A stretch of DNA of 64,000 nucleotides from Oscillospiraceae bacterium (GCA_022009755.1 CP091722.1:194001-258000); one strand, 5' to 3'. Counted from the stretch's first letter, positions 1 to 11,114 are shown. The notes: generated by a model from the sequence alone, not told the origin. A program made the numbers and translations.

Positions 1-418
1 TGAGGTGGGGATAAATGTGCCGTCGGCAGTAAACATGGTGATTGTGGATGCCGAGCGCTTCGGGCTTGCGCAGCTGCACCAGCTGCGGGGCAGAGTGGGC
101 AGAGGCAGCATGAAATCCTATTGCTTTTTGCTTTCCGCGCAGGACAGCGAGCGTCTTGAAATACTTACCAAAACCGACGACGGCTTTGAAATAGCCGAGC
201 AGGATCTTAAACTGCGCGGACCGGGAGATTATTTCGGTCTGCGACAGAGCGGAATGCCGGGTACGGATTTTTCGGCACTGTTTGCGGATATGAATATGGT
301 AAGAGCGGCAAAGGAGGCGCTGGCGCTTATAGTATGCGAGCCGGAATACAAAAATTTTTATGCTTCCTTGCGGGCAAGTGCCCTTTCAAACGGGGAAAAA
401 GAGGTCACATACAATTAG
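1..418 (+). CDS. recG: ATP-dependent DNA helicase RecG, C-terminal fragment
   Basis: This is the last ~138 codons of RecG, the helicase that remodels stalled replication forks and branched recombination intermediates. The gene enters from outside the window; the reading frame is open from base 2. Visible are the end of the second RecA-like helicase domain, including the motif VI region QLHQLRGRVGRG (the arginine-finger motif of superfamily 2), and the RecG-specific tail with LKLRGPGDYFGLRQSG. It ends at a TAG at 416-418 with a normal family C terminus. No clear terminator follows. Identification is secure; only the fragment can be judged. Confidence 0.95.
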   Translation, partial: EVGINVPSAVNMVIVDAERFGLAQLHQLRGRVGRGSMKSYCFLLSAQDSERLEILTKTDDGFEIAEQDLKLRGPGDYFGLRQSGMPGTDFSALFADMNMVRAAKEALALIVCEPEYKNFYASLRASALSNGEKEVTYN

Positions 419-549
419 GGCGGCGGCCTTAACATGCGTTTTTTCACACATGTGTGCCGATGTGCGTTTTAATAATTGCGGCGGCATATATTCATTTATA
501 AAACGGCATATGAAAACCGCATAAATTCCGCATAAGCTGCAAAAATGCG

Positions 550-578
550 TTTACTAACCGAACAATGTGCGGTATAAT
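550..578 (+). promoter_or_regulatory. Sigma-A-type promoter for the acetyltransferase gene
   Basis: TTTACT at 550-555 and a perfect TATAAT at 573-578 are separated by 17 bp and lie 44 bp upstream of the start codon at 622. Confidence 0.6.
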
Positions 579-621
579 GTCTGCGTATTCATTATTTATT
601 CATATTTAAGGAGAAACCGCA

Positions 622-1743
622 ATGATTGAAATCAAGGAAGCCAAAACACGACGGGAAATTCACGACTTCGTGGAATTTCCAAATAAGCTCTACAAGGATT
701 GCCCGTATTATGTTCCCTGTCTGAGCGTGGACGAAACAAAGGACCTTCGCCCGGAAACAAACCCGGCCTACGAATACTGCGAGGCCAAAATACTGCTTGC
801 CTATAAGGACGGCAGGCTGGCGGGGCGTATGTGCGCGATTATCAACCATGCCTACAACGAAAAATGGCATAAAAAGCGCATTCGCTTTAACCGCTTTGAT
901 GTAATTGACGATATCGAGGTTACAAAGGCGCTTATTGATTATGTAAAGGCGTGGGGCAAGCAAAACGGACTTACGGAGATCACCGGCCCTATCGGCTTTT
1001 GCGATATGGACAAGGAGGGCATGCTGGTTGAAGGCTTTGACGAGATGGATATGTATATCACGGCCTATAACGCGGCATACTACCCCAAGCATTTGGAAGC
1101 GCTGGGCTTTGTAAAGGATGCCGATTGGGTGGAAATGGAGATAAAGGTTCCGGATAAGCTGGATGAGCGGATAGTAAAGGTGTCCAACGGGCTTATGCGC
1201 AGAGGCAATCTGCACGAGTTCAAGTTTACCAAAATGAAGCAGGTGCTGCCCCGTGTAGAGGAAATCTTCGACCTGCTCAACGAAGCCTATTCCGGACTGT
1301 ACGGCACGGTGGAGCTTAACAAGCGACAGGTTATGTTTTATAAAGATCACTACATAGCGCTGCTTGACCCTCAATATGTATGTGTTATAGAAAACGAAAA
1401 CAATGAGATCGTGGGCTTCGGCGCTGCGCTGCCCTCCCTTGCAAAGGCAACAAAAAAAGGCGGCGGACATTATCTGCCCTTTGGCTGGATACACCTGCTT
1501 AAGGCGCTTAAGAAGAATGACCGTTTGGAGCTGCTGCTGGTGGCCGTGCGCAAGGATTATCAGAACAAGGGCGTAAATGCCATGCTGATAAACAAAATAT
1601 ATGCAAACGCCATTAAAAACGGTATTAAATATGCCGAAACCGGTCCGGAGCTGGAGCTGAACGACAAGGTGCAGTCCCAGTGGAAGAGCTTTGAAACAAG
1701 GCAGCATAAGCGCAGAAGATGCTATGTTGCACCCATTGAATGA
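622..1743 (+). CDS. GNAT-fold acyltransferase-like protein
   Basis: A 373-residue protein with the look of a large two-lobed GNAT protein. The C-terminal half contains a GNAT-like acyl-CoA loop (VRKDYQNKGVNAMLINK, near residues 312-328) where Q-x-x-G-x-x fits the pyrophosphate-binding motif. Related unannotated proteins are common in Firmicutes and Bacteroidetes and the substrate is not known to me. It starts at ATG 622 behind AAGGAG (609-614) and has its own promoter and terminator, so it is probably a single-gene transcript. I cannot assign a pathway; acetyltransferase activity is inferred from fold resemblance only. Confidence 0.7.
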   Translation: MIEIKEAKTRREIHDFVEFPNKLYKDCPYYVPCLSVDETKDLRPETNPAYEYCEAKILLAYKDGRLAGRMCAIINHAYNEKWHKKRIRFNRFDVIDDIEVTKALIDYVKAWGKQNGLTEITGPIGFCDMDKEGMLVEGFDEMDMYITAYNAAYYPKHLEALGFVKDADWVEMEIKVPDKLDERIVKVSNGLMRRGNLHEFKFTKMKQVLPRVEEIFDLLNEAYSGLYGTVELNKRQVMFYKDHYIALLDPQYVCVIENENNEIVGFGAALPSLAKATKKGGGHYLPFGWIHLLKALKKNDRLELLLVAVRKDYQNKGVNAMLINKIYANAIKNGIKYAETGPELELNDKVQSQWKSFETRQHKRRRCYVAPIE

Positions 1744-1762
1744 ATAAAAGCATGATTAACGG

Positions 1763-1793
1763 ATGCGTCCGGGGTTTGCCCGGACGCATTTCC
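1763..1793 (+). terminator. Intrinsic terminator after the acetyltransferase gene
   Basis: A perfect 11-bp GC-rich stem (1763-1773 with 1779-1789) around a 5-nt loop, 20 bp downstream of the stop codon. The U tract is weak (TTCC). Confidence 0.65.
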
Positions 1794-1834
1794 GCATATA
1801 ATGGGCAGGAAAAAATATCCCGCTAAATGCGGCA

Positions 1835-1863
1835 TTGCTTTTGAAGCGGTATTGTGATATAAT
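1835..1863 (+). promoter_or_regulatory. Sigma-A-type promoter for ftsK and probably rimO-pgsA-cinA
   Basis: TTGCTT at 1835-1840, 17-bp spacer, TATAAT at 1858-1863. It lies 114 bp upstream of the ftsK start. Confidence 0.6.
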
Positions 1864-1976
1864 ACAATGTACGGCTTAACTCAATACGGCGGATTCTTCA
1901 TGAAATCTGCATTGATTTTGTTTTATAACGGCGCCTGCGTCAAAAGCGGCATCGCCGGAAAGGAATTCTGAATTAC

Positions 1977-4740
1977 ATGGCGGAAAAAAAGAAAAAAAGC
2001 ACGGCAAAAAGCACCTCGGGCAAGGCTAAGACCTCTCAGACCAAGCGTGCCCCGCAGAAGGGCAAAGCCTCCGCAAGAGGCACTTCGGGCAGAAACGGCA
2101 AAAGAAGCGGCCGGTCGGGAGTGTCGGGAAATGCTTCGCGGGAGATGCAGGGGGTAATATGCGCCGCACTGGGGCTGCTTGTTCTTGCCTGCCTTTTCAT
2201 AAGAAAAACCGCTGCGGTGCCCGAGGCGATAGCCGGGGTAATAATGGGGCTTTTCGGTATAGGCGGCTATCTTGTGCCCGTTGCAATGCTGGTGTTCGGC
2301 ATTGCAAGAATAGTCAGGAGCAGCTTTGACATTCATGCGGGCAAAACGGTGTCCGGCATAGTGTTCGCGCTGTGCATATGCGGCCTTATACACCTTGCCT
2401 TAACGGCGGCGGGCGGGCTTGCGTGGACGGAAAGCGGATATTTTGATTCCCTTAAAACCGTTTATAATGCGGCATCGCAGTCGTTTCCCGTTAAGCATGG
2501 GCGCGGTATGCGCAGCTTATGTTTATCCGCTTGTGCGCCTTTTCGGAGTGGCCATAAGCGCGATAATTCTTGTGTGCGGCGTTGCGGTAAGCGTGATATT
2601 GCTGTTTAATTTTTCTTACAGGGAAATGGGCATACGCCTGAAAAAGCATATTGACAACGGCAGGGAGCAGCGCAGAAACCGTGCGCTTATGCAGGACGAT
2701 CTGTTTGAAGAGGACGGCGATATTGACGGCGAATATGACGGCATGGAGGATGAACGGGAAGCCTATAACCGCAGCAGCGGCCGCTTTGCCCAAAACGAAA
2801 ACACAAATACGCGCAAAAAGGTCAAAATGTTTGACGATACGGTGGAGGAGGGGCTTAACCGCAAGCATAACCGCGAGGTTATAAGCGAGCAGGAATCGCC
2901 GCTGTCCATAGATGAGGCGGCGCCCGTAAGCGTATTAAAAAGAGAATTCAACGAGCCGGACAGCCATACTTTGTATGACAACGCATTTAACAGCGGCGCA
3001 GCGGTTCAGGACACGCAGGAGCAAACCGTGCGTGCCGAGCAGGAGGAGTATTCGCCCTTTATAAAGCCGACTTCGCAGGAGCCGGGCGGGCAGGCGTTTG
3101 AGGCGCGCCCGGAGGAGGCGCAGTATGTGCAAGGGGACGGGCCCGAGGAAGTCCGTGAGGTGCAGGCCGTAAAAACACCGTACCTGCCCACGAAACAGGG
3201 CGGAGCGGAGGATACGGAAAGCGACCCGGAGGAGCCGGAGCACGAAAAGGAAAATGTAAGCGGAGAGTTCAATTCCTTTGATCTGCCGGCGCAGCCGCCC
3301 AAATATGTTTTTCCGCCCCTTTCGCTTTTGCCGCCTCCAAAGCCGCCCAAGAATGTTGCAAATGTGAATTATGCTGCCTTGGCAGCTAAGCTGGAGCGCA
3401 CACTGGCAAGCTTCGGCATACGGGCGCGGGTCATAAACTATACCGTGGGTCCGGCAATAACGCGCTATGAGCTAACGCTGGAGGAGGGCATAAGAGTAAA
3501 TAAAATTCTGAACCTTTCCGATGACATCGCATTGGCCATGGCGGCGACCGGCGTGCGTATAGAGGCGCCGATTCCGGGAAAATCGGCAATAGGCATAGAG
3601 ATACCGAATGTTAATGTGACCATGGTATGCCTGCGCGAGGTGCTGGACAGCGACAGCTTCCGCAATAATCCCTCCTGCGTGGCAATAGGGCTTGGAAAGG
3701 ATATAACCGGCAGAGCGGTCATTGCCGATATTGCTAAAATGCCGCATCTGCTTATAGCCGGTCAAACCGGCTCCGGTAAATCCGTTGCCATAAACAGCCT
3801 TATTGTAAGCCTGCTTTACAAGGCCACCCCCGATGAGGTGCGTCTGATACTTGTAGACCCCAAGCAGGTGGAGCTGAGCATATACAACGGCATACCGCAT
3901 TTGCTGCTGCCGGTGGTAACTGACCCCAAAAAGGCGGCGGGCGCGCTGCAATATGTGGTGCGGCAGATGGAAAAGCGGTACAGCGAATTCAGCAAGCACA
4001 GGGTAAAGGATATATACCGCTACAACGAGCAGGCAAAAGCGGCGGGCGAGCCGATAATGCCCCGCATAGTGGTTATTGTAGACGAGCTTAACGACCTGAT
4101 GATGGTGTGCCCCGGCGAGGTGGAGGACAGCGTGCTGCGCATAGCCCAGCTGGCGCGCGCCGCAGGCATATATCTTGTTTTGGCTACTCAGCGCCCCAGC
4201 GTCAATGTAATAACGGGAGTTATCAAGGCAAATATTCCGTCCCGCATGGCCTTTGCCGTGGCATCATCGCACGATTCCAAGACCATTCTGGACAGAGTGG
4301 GCGCGGAAAGGCTTGTGGGCAAGGGCGACATGCTTTATCATCATAACGGCGAATCAAAGCCTTTGCGTATTCAGGGAGCCTTTGTGGATGAACCCGACAT
4401 CGAAAAGGTGGTGGAGTTCATAAAGGGCAATTCCGGCGAGCCGGAGTATATCGACGAGGAAGAGATCACCATGGTTTCGCAGGAGGATAAAGAGGAAGCG
4501 GGTGCCGACGGCGAAGAGGGCTATGACGAGCTGATCTTCAAGGCCGTGGACATAGTCATGCAGACGGAGCAGGCCTCAATATCCATGCTCCAGCGCAAGC
4601 TGGGCATAGGCTATGCCCGCGCCGGCAGGCTTATAGATGCCATGGAAAAAATGCGCATTATCGGCCCCTCCCAGGGCAGCAAGCCAAGGGAGATACTGAT
4701 AACGCAGGAGCAGTATATACAGAATTTCAAAAGGAAATAG
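1977..4740 (+). CDS. ftsK: DNA translocase FtsK/SpoIIIE (frame break at ~2499)
   Basis: Membrane-anchored DNA pump that moves chromosome through the division or spore septum, about 920 residues. Order: a Lys/Ser/Thr-rich basic N terminus (1-50), hydrophobic membrane segments, a long acidic Glu/Pro-rich linker, then the motor with Walker A GQTGSGKS (3760-3783), Walker B IVVIVDELNDLMM (family usually has DE-L/F-ADLMM), and a C-terminal gamma winged-helix domain (EQASISMLQRKLGIGYARAG). The first frame runs from 1977 to about 2500 and the second from about 2497 to 4740. Continuity of the membrane region places an indel in the GGG at 2499-2501 (one base extra or two missing). It heads the ftsK-rimO-pgsA-cinA-recA order typical of Firmicutes. 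FtsK and SpoIIIE cannot be told apart from sequence alone. Confidence 0.93.
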
Positions 4741-4828
4741 CAAACAGCAAACGGGCTTAGGGCAATGCGCGGGTCTGCATGCTGCTTAAGGCTGCGTAAG
4801 ATTCTTATACAAAAGGAAAAAACAAATC

Positions 4829-6162
4829 ATGCAATACAGGGCGGCAGTAGTTTCACTGGGCTGCAATAAAAATCTGGTGGATTCCGAAATAATGATGAAA
4901 TACCTCTCCGAGGCGGGCTGTACGGTGGTGCAGGATCCGGCGGGGGCCGATATCGTATTTGTAAATACCTGCGGCTTTATAACCGAGGCAAAGGAGGAAT
5001 CCATACGCACGATATTTGAAATGCTGGAGCTTAAAAAGCAGGGCGTTCGCGCGGTCTTTGCCACGGGCTGCTTTGCCAAGCGCTATGCAAAGGAGCTGCG
5101 CAGTCAGGTTCCGGAGCTTGACGGAATACTGGGGGTATATGATTACTCCCATATATCCGAAATGCTTAACTACTTTGAAAAGGGGCGCAAGTATTTCTGC
5201 ACCGAGGGCACTCCGGAATATATGGACACCGCGCCGGGAAGGATTGTTTCCACCCCGTCATACAGCGCATATCTTAAAATAGCCGACGGCTGCTCAAACC
5301 GCTGTCACTACTGTGCCATTCCGTCAATACGGGGTGATTACTGCTCAAGGGATTTCAATTCACTTATAACGGAGGCTCAGGCGCTCTATGACGGCGGCGT
5401 GCGCGAGCTTATAGTTACGGCGCAGGATTCCACACGCTACGGCGAGGATAAGGGTAAGGGGAGGCTTACGGAGCTGCTTAAAAGCCTTGAGAGCATAGGC
5501 TTTAAGTGGATAAGGCTGCTGTATGCCTATCCCAGCCGCATAAGCGACGGGCTGCTTGAATATATGAATTCCAGCAGCGTGATATGTCATTATCTTGATA
5601 TGCCCATTCAGCATACAGAGGATAAAATGCTCAAGGCCATGAACAGGCATTATAATTCCGATGTTATAAAGCATATTTACGACAAGGTGCGCTCCTTTGA
5701 TAAGCCGTGGGCGCTGCGAACTACGGTAATATGCGGCTATCCCGGCGAGACGCCGGCGGATTTCCGGCATATGCTTGATTTTCTGAAGCAGCGTCCCTTT
5801 GAGCTGCTGGGCGCCTTCAGATATTCGCCGGAGGAGGGCACGGTGGGAGCCTCCCTGCCGCATCAGACGCGCGCTTCCACAAAGCAGGTGCGTTTTGACA
5901 GCGTAATGCTTCAGCAGTCCTCCATTACAAATGAGCTGAATTCAAAATATGTCGGGCTTACGCTGCCCGTACTTATAGAGGGTTACAGCGAGGAAAACTC
6001 AAGCTATGTGGGCAGATGTGAGTTTCAGTCCCCGGAGGTGGACGGATGTGTTTATGTTTCGGGGGAAACCTTGAAACGGGCAGCTTCTATTCCTGCACGG
6101 TGCAGGAGGCCTTCGGTTACGACCTCTACGCAAGCGCACAGGCAAAGGATAAAACAGAATAA
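4829..6162 (+). CDS. rimO: Ribosomal protein S12 methylthiotransferase RimO (frame break at ~6074)
   Basis: Radical-SAM enzyme that methylthiolates an aspartate of ribosomal protein S12. The N-terminal MTTase domain carries the three cluster cysteines in GCNKN, NTCGF and GCFAKRY; the radical-SAM CxxxCxxC is CSNRCHYC near 5290; a TRAM domain ends the protein. As read, the frame drifts into an unrelated tail after VDGCVYVSGETLK. Adding one A to the AAA at 6074-6076 restores the family ending TGSFYSCTVQEAFGYDLYA and a TAA at 6160-6162, giving 444 residues, the usual length. The break is almost certainly a sequence error. pgsA follows 42 bp downstream. Confidence 0.95.
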
Positions 6163-6204
6163 AAACAGTCAGACACCATCACCGAAAGGGGAAGAAGACA
6201 GCCT

Positions 6205-6783
6205 ATGAATCTTGCCAATAAGCTCACATTTCTGAGAATTATTATGATACCGGTAATGGCGGTATTGTACTTTTTCTCTTTGGAATATGCGGCGGCCGCC
6301 GTATTTGTGCTGGCGGTGCTTACCGATATGCTGGACGGACGCATAGCGCGCAGCCGCAACATGGTTACGGATTTCGGAAAATTTCTGGACCCGATAGCGG
6401 ATAAGCTGCTTAATGTTACGGCGCTTATCATGCTGCTTTGGGCATCGCGGCGCGATGACCCGTGGGCCGTGGTGCTCACCGTGTGCACCGTAATAATCGT
6501 TGCGCGGGAATTTACCGTTACCGGCTTCAGAATCATTGCGGCTACTAACCGTGTGGTTATTGCCGCAGATAAATGGGGCAAGATAAAAACCGTCACTCAG
6601 GATGTTGCAATAGTGCTGCTTTTGACGGGCAACTGGCCCTTCGGGCTTATCGGTATTCCCATGGATTACATAGTGCTTATTGCCTCAACGGTGCTTACGG
6701 TAATAAGCGGCGCAAATTACATAGTAAAAAACATCGCGGTGTTCAAAGGCGGCGATGCATTTAAGGAGAAAAACGGAAAATGA
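6205..6783 (+). CDS. pgsA: CDP-diacylglycerol-glycerol-3-phosphate phosphatidyltransferase
   Basis: Makes phosphatidylglycerolphosphate, the committed step to phosphatidylglycerol, in the membrane. The 192-residue protein is mostly hydrophobic and contains the CDP-alcohol phosphatidyltransferase signature DGRIARSRN...GKFLDPIADK (residues ~44-69), with the metal- and substrate-binding Asp residues in the spacing D-G-x2-A-R-x8-G-x3-D-x3-D. Start ATG 6205 follows a GGGGAAG ribosome site. Its stop overlaps the cinA start by 4 nt (ATGA), implying translational coupling. Confidence 0.95.
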   Translation: MNLANKLTFLRIIMIPVMAVLYFFSLEYAAAAVFVLAVLTDMLDGRIARSRNMVTDFGKFLDPIADKLLNVTALIMLLWASRRDDPWAVVLTVCTVIIVAREFTVTGFRIIAATNRVVIAADKWGKIKTVTQDVAIVLLLTGNWPFGLIGIPMDYIVLIASTVLTVISGANYIVKNIAVFKGGDAFKEKNGK

Positions 6784-7271
6784 CGCAGAAGCAGCGCGTA
6801 AAAAAAGTGTGCAGGCAGCTGCTGGAGGGCGGAATCACCGTATCTGCCGCCGAATCCTTTACTGGCGGCGGGGTGTCGTCGCAGCTTGTAAGCAGGGCGG
6901 GAATGTCGGCATCGTTTCTTTTGGGCATTGTGGCCTATACCGATAATGCAAAAGCCGCGCATCTTGGCGTCAGCACGGAAATACTTGAGCGCTTCGGAGC
7001 GGTAAGCCCGGAGTGCGCGCAGGCAATGGCAAAGGGCATTCGCGAGGCATCGGGCAGCGACATTGCGGTGGCCACTACCGGCTTTGCCGGCCCCGGCGGG
7101 GGAACGCCCGCAGCCCCGGTGGGCACCTTTTTTGTTGCCGCAGTACGGGGCGGTGCGGTATGCTGCCGGCGCTTTTTCGTAAAGGGCTCGCGCCGCAGGG
7201 TAACAAAGCACGGAGTAAAGGAAGCCTTCAAACTTATCGAATATATGCTGAAACAGAATTCCGATGCCTGA
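6780..7271 (+). CDS. CinA C-terminal-type nicotinamide-nucleotide amidohydrolase
   Basis: A 163-residue protein that is just the amidohydrolase (PncC) domain of CinA, which deamidates nicotinamide mononucleotide for pyridine nucleotide salvage. Family markers visible are TVSAAESFTGGG with the catalytic-region Ser (~residue 19-30), AYTDNAKAAHLGV, and TTGFAGPGGGTPAAPVG near residue 98. The N-terminal MoCF-like domain of full CinA is absent, which is common in standalone PncC proteins. It overlaps pgsA by ATGA and precedes recA, the usual Firmicutes order. Confidence 0.9.
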   Translation: MTQKQRVKKVCRQLLEGGITVSAAESFTGGGVSSQLVSRAGMSASFLLGIVAYTDNAKAAHLGVSTEILERFGAVSPECAQAMAKGIREASGSDIAVATTGFAGPGGGTPAAPVGTFFVAAVRGGAVCCRRFFVKGSRRRVTKHGVKEAFKLIEYMLKQNSDA

Positions 7272-7334
7272 CCCATACCGCATATGTTTTTTCCGAAATT
7301 AAACGGCAAAAAGCGTATTTTGTTATCTTTGGTG

Positions 7335-7363
7335 TTGCACGGGCGGTTTCGGGGTGCTATAAT
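7335..7363 (+). promoter_or_regulatory. recA promoter
   Basis: TTGCAC at 7335-7340 and a perfect TATAAT at 7358-7363 with 17-bp spacing, 66 bp upstream of recA. I looked for a Gram-positive LexA box (GAAC-N4-GTTC type) across 7300-7428 and saw none. Confidence 0.75.
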
Positions 7364-7428
7364 ATATTAGAAATTACGGGTTTTAACAGCCGCAGGAAGG
7401 CTGAAAGATATAACAAAGGAGAAAAAAG

Positions 7429-8507
7429 ATGGACAAGCAAACGGCACTTGAGGCGGCTCTTGTACAGATCGAAAAACAGTTCGGCAAGGGTTCCGTTATG
7501 AAACTGGGTGACGCTGCGGCAACGCAGATTTCCGTTATACCTACCGGCAGCATACAGATAGATGCGGCTTTGGGCGTAGGCGGAATACCGCGCGGAAGAA
7601 TAATCGAGATTTTCGGGCCGGAGTCATCGGGTAAAACAACAATTGCACTGCAAATGGTGGCATCCGCACAAAAGCTGGGCGGTATTGCGGCATATATCGA
7701 TGCGGAGCACGCAATGGATCCGGAATATGCAAAGGCTCTGGGCGTGGATGTTGACAACCTGTACATCTCACAGCCCGATACCGGCGAGCAGGGCTTGGAG
7801 ATATGCGAATCCCTGTGCGTTCCGGCGCCATTGACATAGTGGTTATCGACTCGGTTGCCGCACTTGTTCCAAAGGCAGAGATTGAAGGCGATATGGGCAG
7901 CTCTCATATGGGCTTGCAGGCGCGCCTTATGTCGCAGGCACTGCGCAAGCTGGCGGGCGTCATAAGCAAAACAAACGCCACCGCAATATTTATAAACCAG
8001 CTTCGTGAGAAGGTGGGAGTTATGTTCGGCAACCCGGAGGTCACCACCGGCGGCAAGGCTCTTAAATTCTATGCTACGGTGCGCATGGATATCCGCAAGG
8101 GCGACGCAATAAAGGACGGAGCCGATATAATAGGCAACAAAACCAAGGTGAAAATCGTCAAAAACAAGGTTGCGCCGCCTTTCCGTTCCGTCGAGGTGGA
8201 AATGTATTACGGCAAGGGCATAAGCCGCGCCGGCGGTTTGCTGGATGCTGCCGTGGATGTCGGCCTTATTGAAAAAAGCGGCACATGGTTCAGCTATAAG
8301 GGTGACCGTATAGGCCAGGGGAAGGACAACGCCCGTGCATATATTGAGGCCCATCCGGAGCTTATGGAGGAGCTGGATACCAAGCTGCACACCATGCTCA
8401 ATGTTATAAATACAAACCTTGCAGCCGGAAAGCGCAAGGCGGTAAAGCCGCTTAAGGCGGCGGATGCCGCAGGAGATTCTGCGGACGAGCTGGATCAGGA
8501 CGATTGA
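7429..8507 (+). CDS. recA: Recombinase RecA (frame break at ~7817)
   Basis: Strand-exchange recombinase and SOS co-protease, 359 residues once repaired. Walker A is GPESSGKTT (residues ~64-72), followed by [11 protein letters not shown], Walker [10 protein letters not shown], and the L2 region [16 protein letters not shown]. The first frame ends prematurely in [11 protein letters not shown] and the second resumes with [12 protein letters not shown]. Adding one G to the CTGTGCG at 7814-7820 gives [15 protein letters not shown] exactly as in the family. An essential-type repair gene broken at a conserved site by one base in a two-base run is best read as a sequence error. RBS AAAGGAG precedes ATG 7429. 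Confidence 0.97.
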
Positions 8508-8541
8508 CCCCGGCATTTGTAAACAGTAAAATAAAACAGTC

Positions 8542-8587
8542 AAAAAGCTCTGCACTGCGCATTTATATGCCGCAGCAGAGCTTTTTT
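8542..8587 (+). terminator. Bidirectional intrinsic terminator between recA and the convergent reductase
   Basis: A 12-bp stem (8542-8553 with 8575-8586) with A5 on one side and T6 on the other, so it can stop transcription of recA and of the reverse-strand gene that ends at 8662. Confidence 0.85.
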
Positions 8588-8661
8588 GCAAGATATTAGC
8601 CAAAAAAATAAAAACGCGGCCGTCGGAAAGGAAAACCGATGCCGCTGTGATGCTTTAAGGC

Positions 8662-9747
8662 TCAGTGCTTTTGCGAGGGGTCCTGCGCCTCCGTGCAGAA
8701 GGGGTGAATGGCGGTTATTCCGCTTTTAAGCACGGCGCTCCTTAAAAGCGGGGAATACATAAAGGGCAGCTTCAGCTGTTTTAATGCAAGGCGCATCCGC
8801 AGGGAACGGGTAGCGGCGGCATAACAGGAGAAATCTCCCTTGCGGGCTATGCTCTCATATGCTGCCGCGGCGCTGTTTATTGCAAAGCTGATGCCCTCGG
8901 CAGAGCTGGGAGATACAAGCCCGGCAGCCTCTCCGATAAGGGCGCAGGAACAGTCGCTGCTTACGGCGGCGGAGGGCATAAAGCGCGGGCGCAGCAGCAT
9001 GGCCCCTTCCCGTGACAGCTTCCGTCCGAAGCGGTAGCCAAAGCCGCTGAGCCGCTCTACCATTGTATCCAGCTTTTCGTTTGCGCTTCCGTCCGGGAGA
9101 AAGGCGCCGCCCACATAGGCTATGCCGTCCTTTACAAAGGTCCAGCCGCTGTAATCGGTAAGGCGGCGGTCAAATACCGCGCTGTAAAGCATCTGATCCT
9201 CGCAGGCGCGGAAAAGCTGCTGTACACACACATAACTGCGGGCATTACGGGATATTCCGAGCCGCTTTGCGGTAACGGAGCACGCGCCGTCTGCGCCTAT
9301 AAGCAGGCGGCTGTGAAGCGTCGTGCCGTCGGAAAGGAGTATTTTATAGCCGTCGGGAAGATGCTTTATATCGCGCACAACGCGCCCGGCGTACTTGTCG
9401 GTGTTCTGCGACAGCCCGAAAAGATATCGGTCAAAGCGGGCGCGGTCAATGTTCAGATAGCAGCGCTGATAGAGCCGGCTCAGCCCGGTTTCAAGGTCCA
9501 GCGTTTTTACTGCAAATATCTGCGGTGAGGCAAGAATCTCCTTGGGCAGAGAGAACGACAGCCGCGCCAGAGCCTTTTGCGCATCGGGCGCAAGCAGACC
9601 TCCGCAGGATTTTACAAATGCGGGATTCGGACGGTCAAAAAAACGCCGGTCGGCTATTCCAACGGAAACTCCGCTTTTTTCCAGCAGGTATGCCGCAATA
9701 CTGCCGGCAGGTCCTGCGCCTGAAATAAATACATCATAATGCTTCAT
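8662..9747 (-). CDS. FAD-dependent reductase, geranylgeranyl reductase-like family
   Basis: A 361-residue flavoprotein. The N terminus holds the dinucleotide-binding GxGxxG ([19 protein letters not shown], residues 8-26). The middle has [10 protein letters not shown] (the second FAD motif, residues ~149-158). The later motif [19 protein letters not shown] corresponds to the GD motif of para-hydroxybenzoate-hydroxylase-fold enzymes. The family saturates prenyl chains or oxidises small molecules; the substrate here is unknown. It stands alone on the reverse strand between recA and icd. Start ATG at 9747 is supported by the Rossmann motif beginning at residue 5. Confidence 0.8.
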   Translation of the reverse strand: MKHYDVFISGAGPAGSIAAYLLEKSGVSVGIADRRFFDRPNPAFVKSCGGLLAPDAQKALARLSFSLPKEILASPQIFAVKTLDLETGLSRLYQRCYLNIDRARFDRYLFGLSQNTDKYAGRVVRDIKHLPDGYKILLSDGTTLHSRLLIGADGACSVTAKRLGISRNARSYVCVQQLFRACEDQMLYSAVFDRRLTDYSGWTFVKDGIAYVGGAFLPDGSANEKLDTMVERLSGFGYRFGRKLSREGAMLLRPRFMPSAAVSSDCSCALIGEAAGLVSPSSAEGISFAINSAAAAYESIARKGDFSCYAAATRSLRMRLALKQLKLPFMYSPLLRSAVLKSGITAIHPFCTEAQDPSQKH

Positions 9748-9812
9748 GCTTCAATTATATACCATCGGGCGCCGATGCGCAAGATGCAATGTGTCCCCGG
9801 CCAAATATTCAA

Positions 9813-9841
9813 TTGATTTTTGCGGGGATTTGTAGTAATAT
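9813..9841 (+). promoter_or_regulatory. Probable icd promoter
   Basis: TTGATT at 9813-9818, 17-bp spacer, TAATAT at 9836-9841, 65 bp upstream of the chosen icd start. Confidence 0.45.
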
Positions 9842-9905
9842 TACAATTGCGGCGGAGTGTGCAAGTTTCGCGCGACCGTCAGTCTTTTTTTTCGGAGATG
9901 AACAT

Positions 9906-11114
9906 ATGGAAAAAATCATGATGAAAACTCCCCTTGTGGAAATGGACGGGGACGAGATGACTCATATTATCTGGCAAAGCATAAAGGATATTTTGCTTAA
10001 GCCCTATATTGAGCTTAAATGCGAGTATTATGACCTCGGGCTGCCCAACCGCGACAAAACAGAAGATAGGGTTACAACCGAAGCGGCGCTTGCCATTAAA
10101 AAATACGGAGTAGGCGTAAAATGTGCCACAATAACCCCCAATGCGGCAAGGGTGGAGGAATATAAGCTTAAAAGCATGTGGAAAAGTCCCAATGGCACTA
10201 TCCGTGCCATTTTGGACGGCACGGTATTCCGCGAGCCCATAATAGTTCCCGGAGTGCAGCCGCGTGTGCCGGCATGGAAGCAGCCGATAGTAATTGCCCG
10301 CCATGCCTACGGCGATATTTATAAAAACACCGAAATGCGCACCTCCGCCGGCGATGTGGCCGAGCTTACCGTAACCTCGGCGGACGGCTCAAAGCGCACC
10401 GCGCTCATTCACTCCTTCACCGGCGACGGCGTTATAATGGGCATGCACAATACCGATGCCTCCATAAGAAGCTTTGCACGCTCCTGCTTCAATTACGCTC
10501 TTGATTCGGGAAGGGATCTTTGGTTTTCGGCAAAGGATACCATATCCAAAACCTACGATCACCGCTTCAAGGATATTTTTCAGGAGATATTTGATGCGGA
10601 ATTCAGGGAAAAATTTGCATCCGCCGGCATTGAATATTTCTACACCCTTATTGATGATGCGGTTGCACGCATAATGCGCTCCGAGGGCGGCATGATATGG
10701 GCGTGCAAGAATTATGACGGCGATGTAATGAGCGATATGATAGCAACCGCCTTCGGCTCTCTTGCCATGATGTCCAGCGTGCTTGTTTCTCCGGACGGAA
10801 AATACGAATACGAGGCCGCTCACGGCACCGTAACAAGACATTACTACCGCCATCTCAAGGGGGAAGAAACCAGCACGAACTCCATAGCCACAATATATGC
10901 CTGGACCGGCGCGCTAAACAAACGCGGCGAGCTGGACGGTATACCGGAACTGTGCGATTTTGCAAAAAAACTGGAGAAAGCCACGATATTGACGGTGGAA
11001 AACGGAATAATGACAAAAGAGCTGTATTTGCTCAGCAGCGCCCCGAATAAGCGCAGCGTAAATACCGTGGAGTTCCTTGAAGAGGTTGGTAAAACACTCA
11101 AGGCCATGCTGTAA
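9906..11114 (+). CDS. icd: NADP-dependent isocitrate dehydrogenase
   Basis: Oxidatively decarboxylates isocitrate to 2-oxoglutarate, supplying NADPH and glutamate precursor. The 402-residue protein is of the homodimeric type shared with Thermotoga, bifidobacteria and eukaryotes: it starts [17 protein letters not shown], has [19 protein letters not shown] for isocitrate binding, YKNTEMR, and [10 protein letters not shown] near the nucleotide site. The frame is open further upstream to 9789, but ATG 9906 is chosen because GGAG (9894-9897) sits 8 nt before it, a promoter lies at 9813-9841, and family members begin here. Confidence 0.93.
   Translation: MEKIMMKTPLVEMDGDEMTHIIWQSIKDILLKPYIELKCEYYDLGLPNRDKTEDRVTTEAALAIKKYGVGVKCATITPNAARVEEYKLKSMWKSPNGTIRAILDGTVFREPIIVPGVQPRVPAWKQPIVIARHAYGDIYKNTEMRTSAGDVAELTVTSADGSKRTALIHSFTGDGVIMGMHNTDASIRSFARSCFNYALDSGRDLWFSAKDTISKTYDHRFKDIFQEIFDAEFREKFASAGIEYFYTLIDDAVARIMRSEGGMIWACKNYDGDVMSDMIATAFGSLAMMSSVLVSPDGKYEYEAAHGTVTRHYYRHLKGEETSTNSIATIYAWTGALNKRGELDGIPELCDFAKKLEKATILTVENGIMTKELYLLSSAPNKRSVNTVEFLEEVGKTLKAML

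Noticed and set aside
592..1707. A 371-codon open frame antisense to the acetyltransferase-like gene
   Set aside because: It lacks a ribosome site and lies fully over a coherent, promoter-equipped gene.
7300..7428. A LexA/SOS box upstream of recA
   Set aside because: No GAAC-N4-GTTC-type palindrome is present near the promoter.
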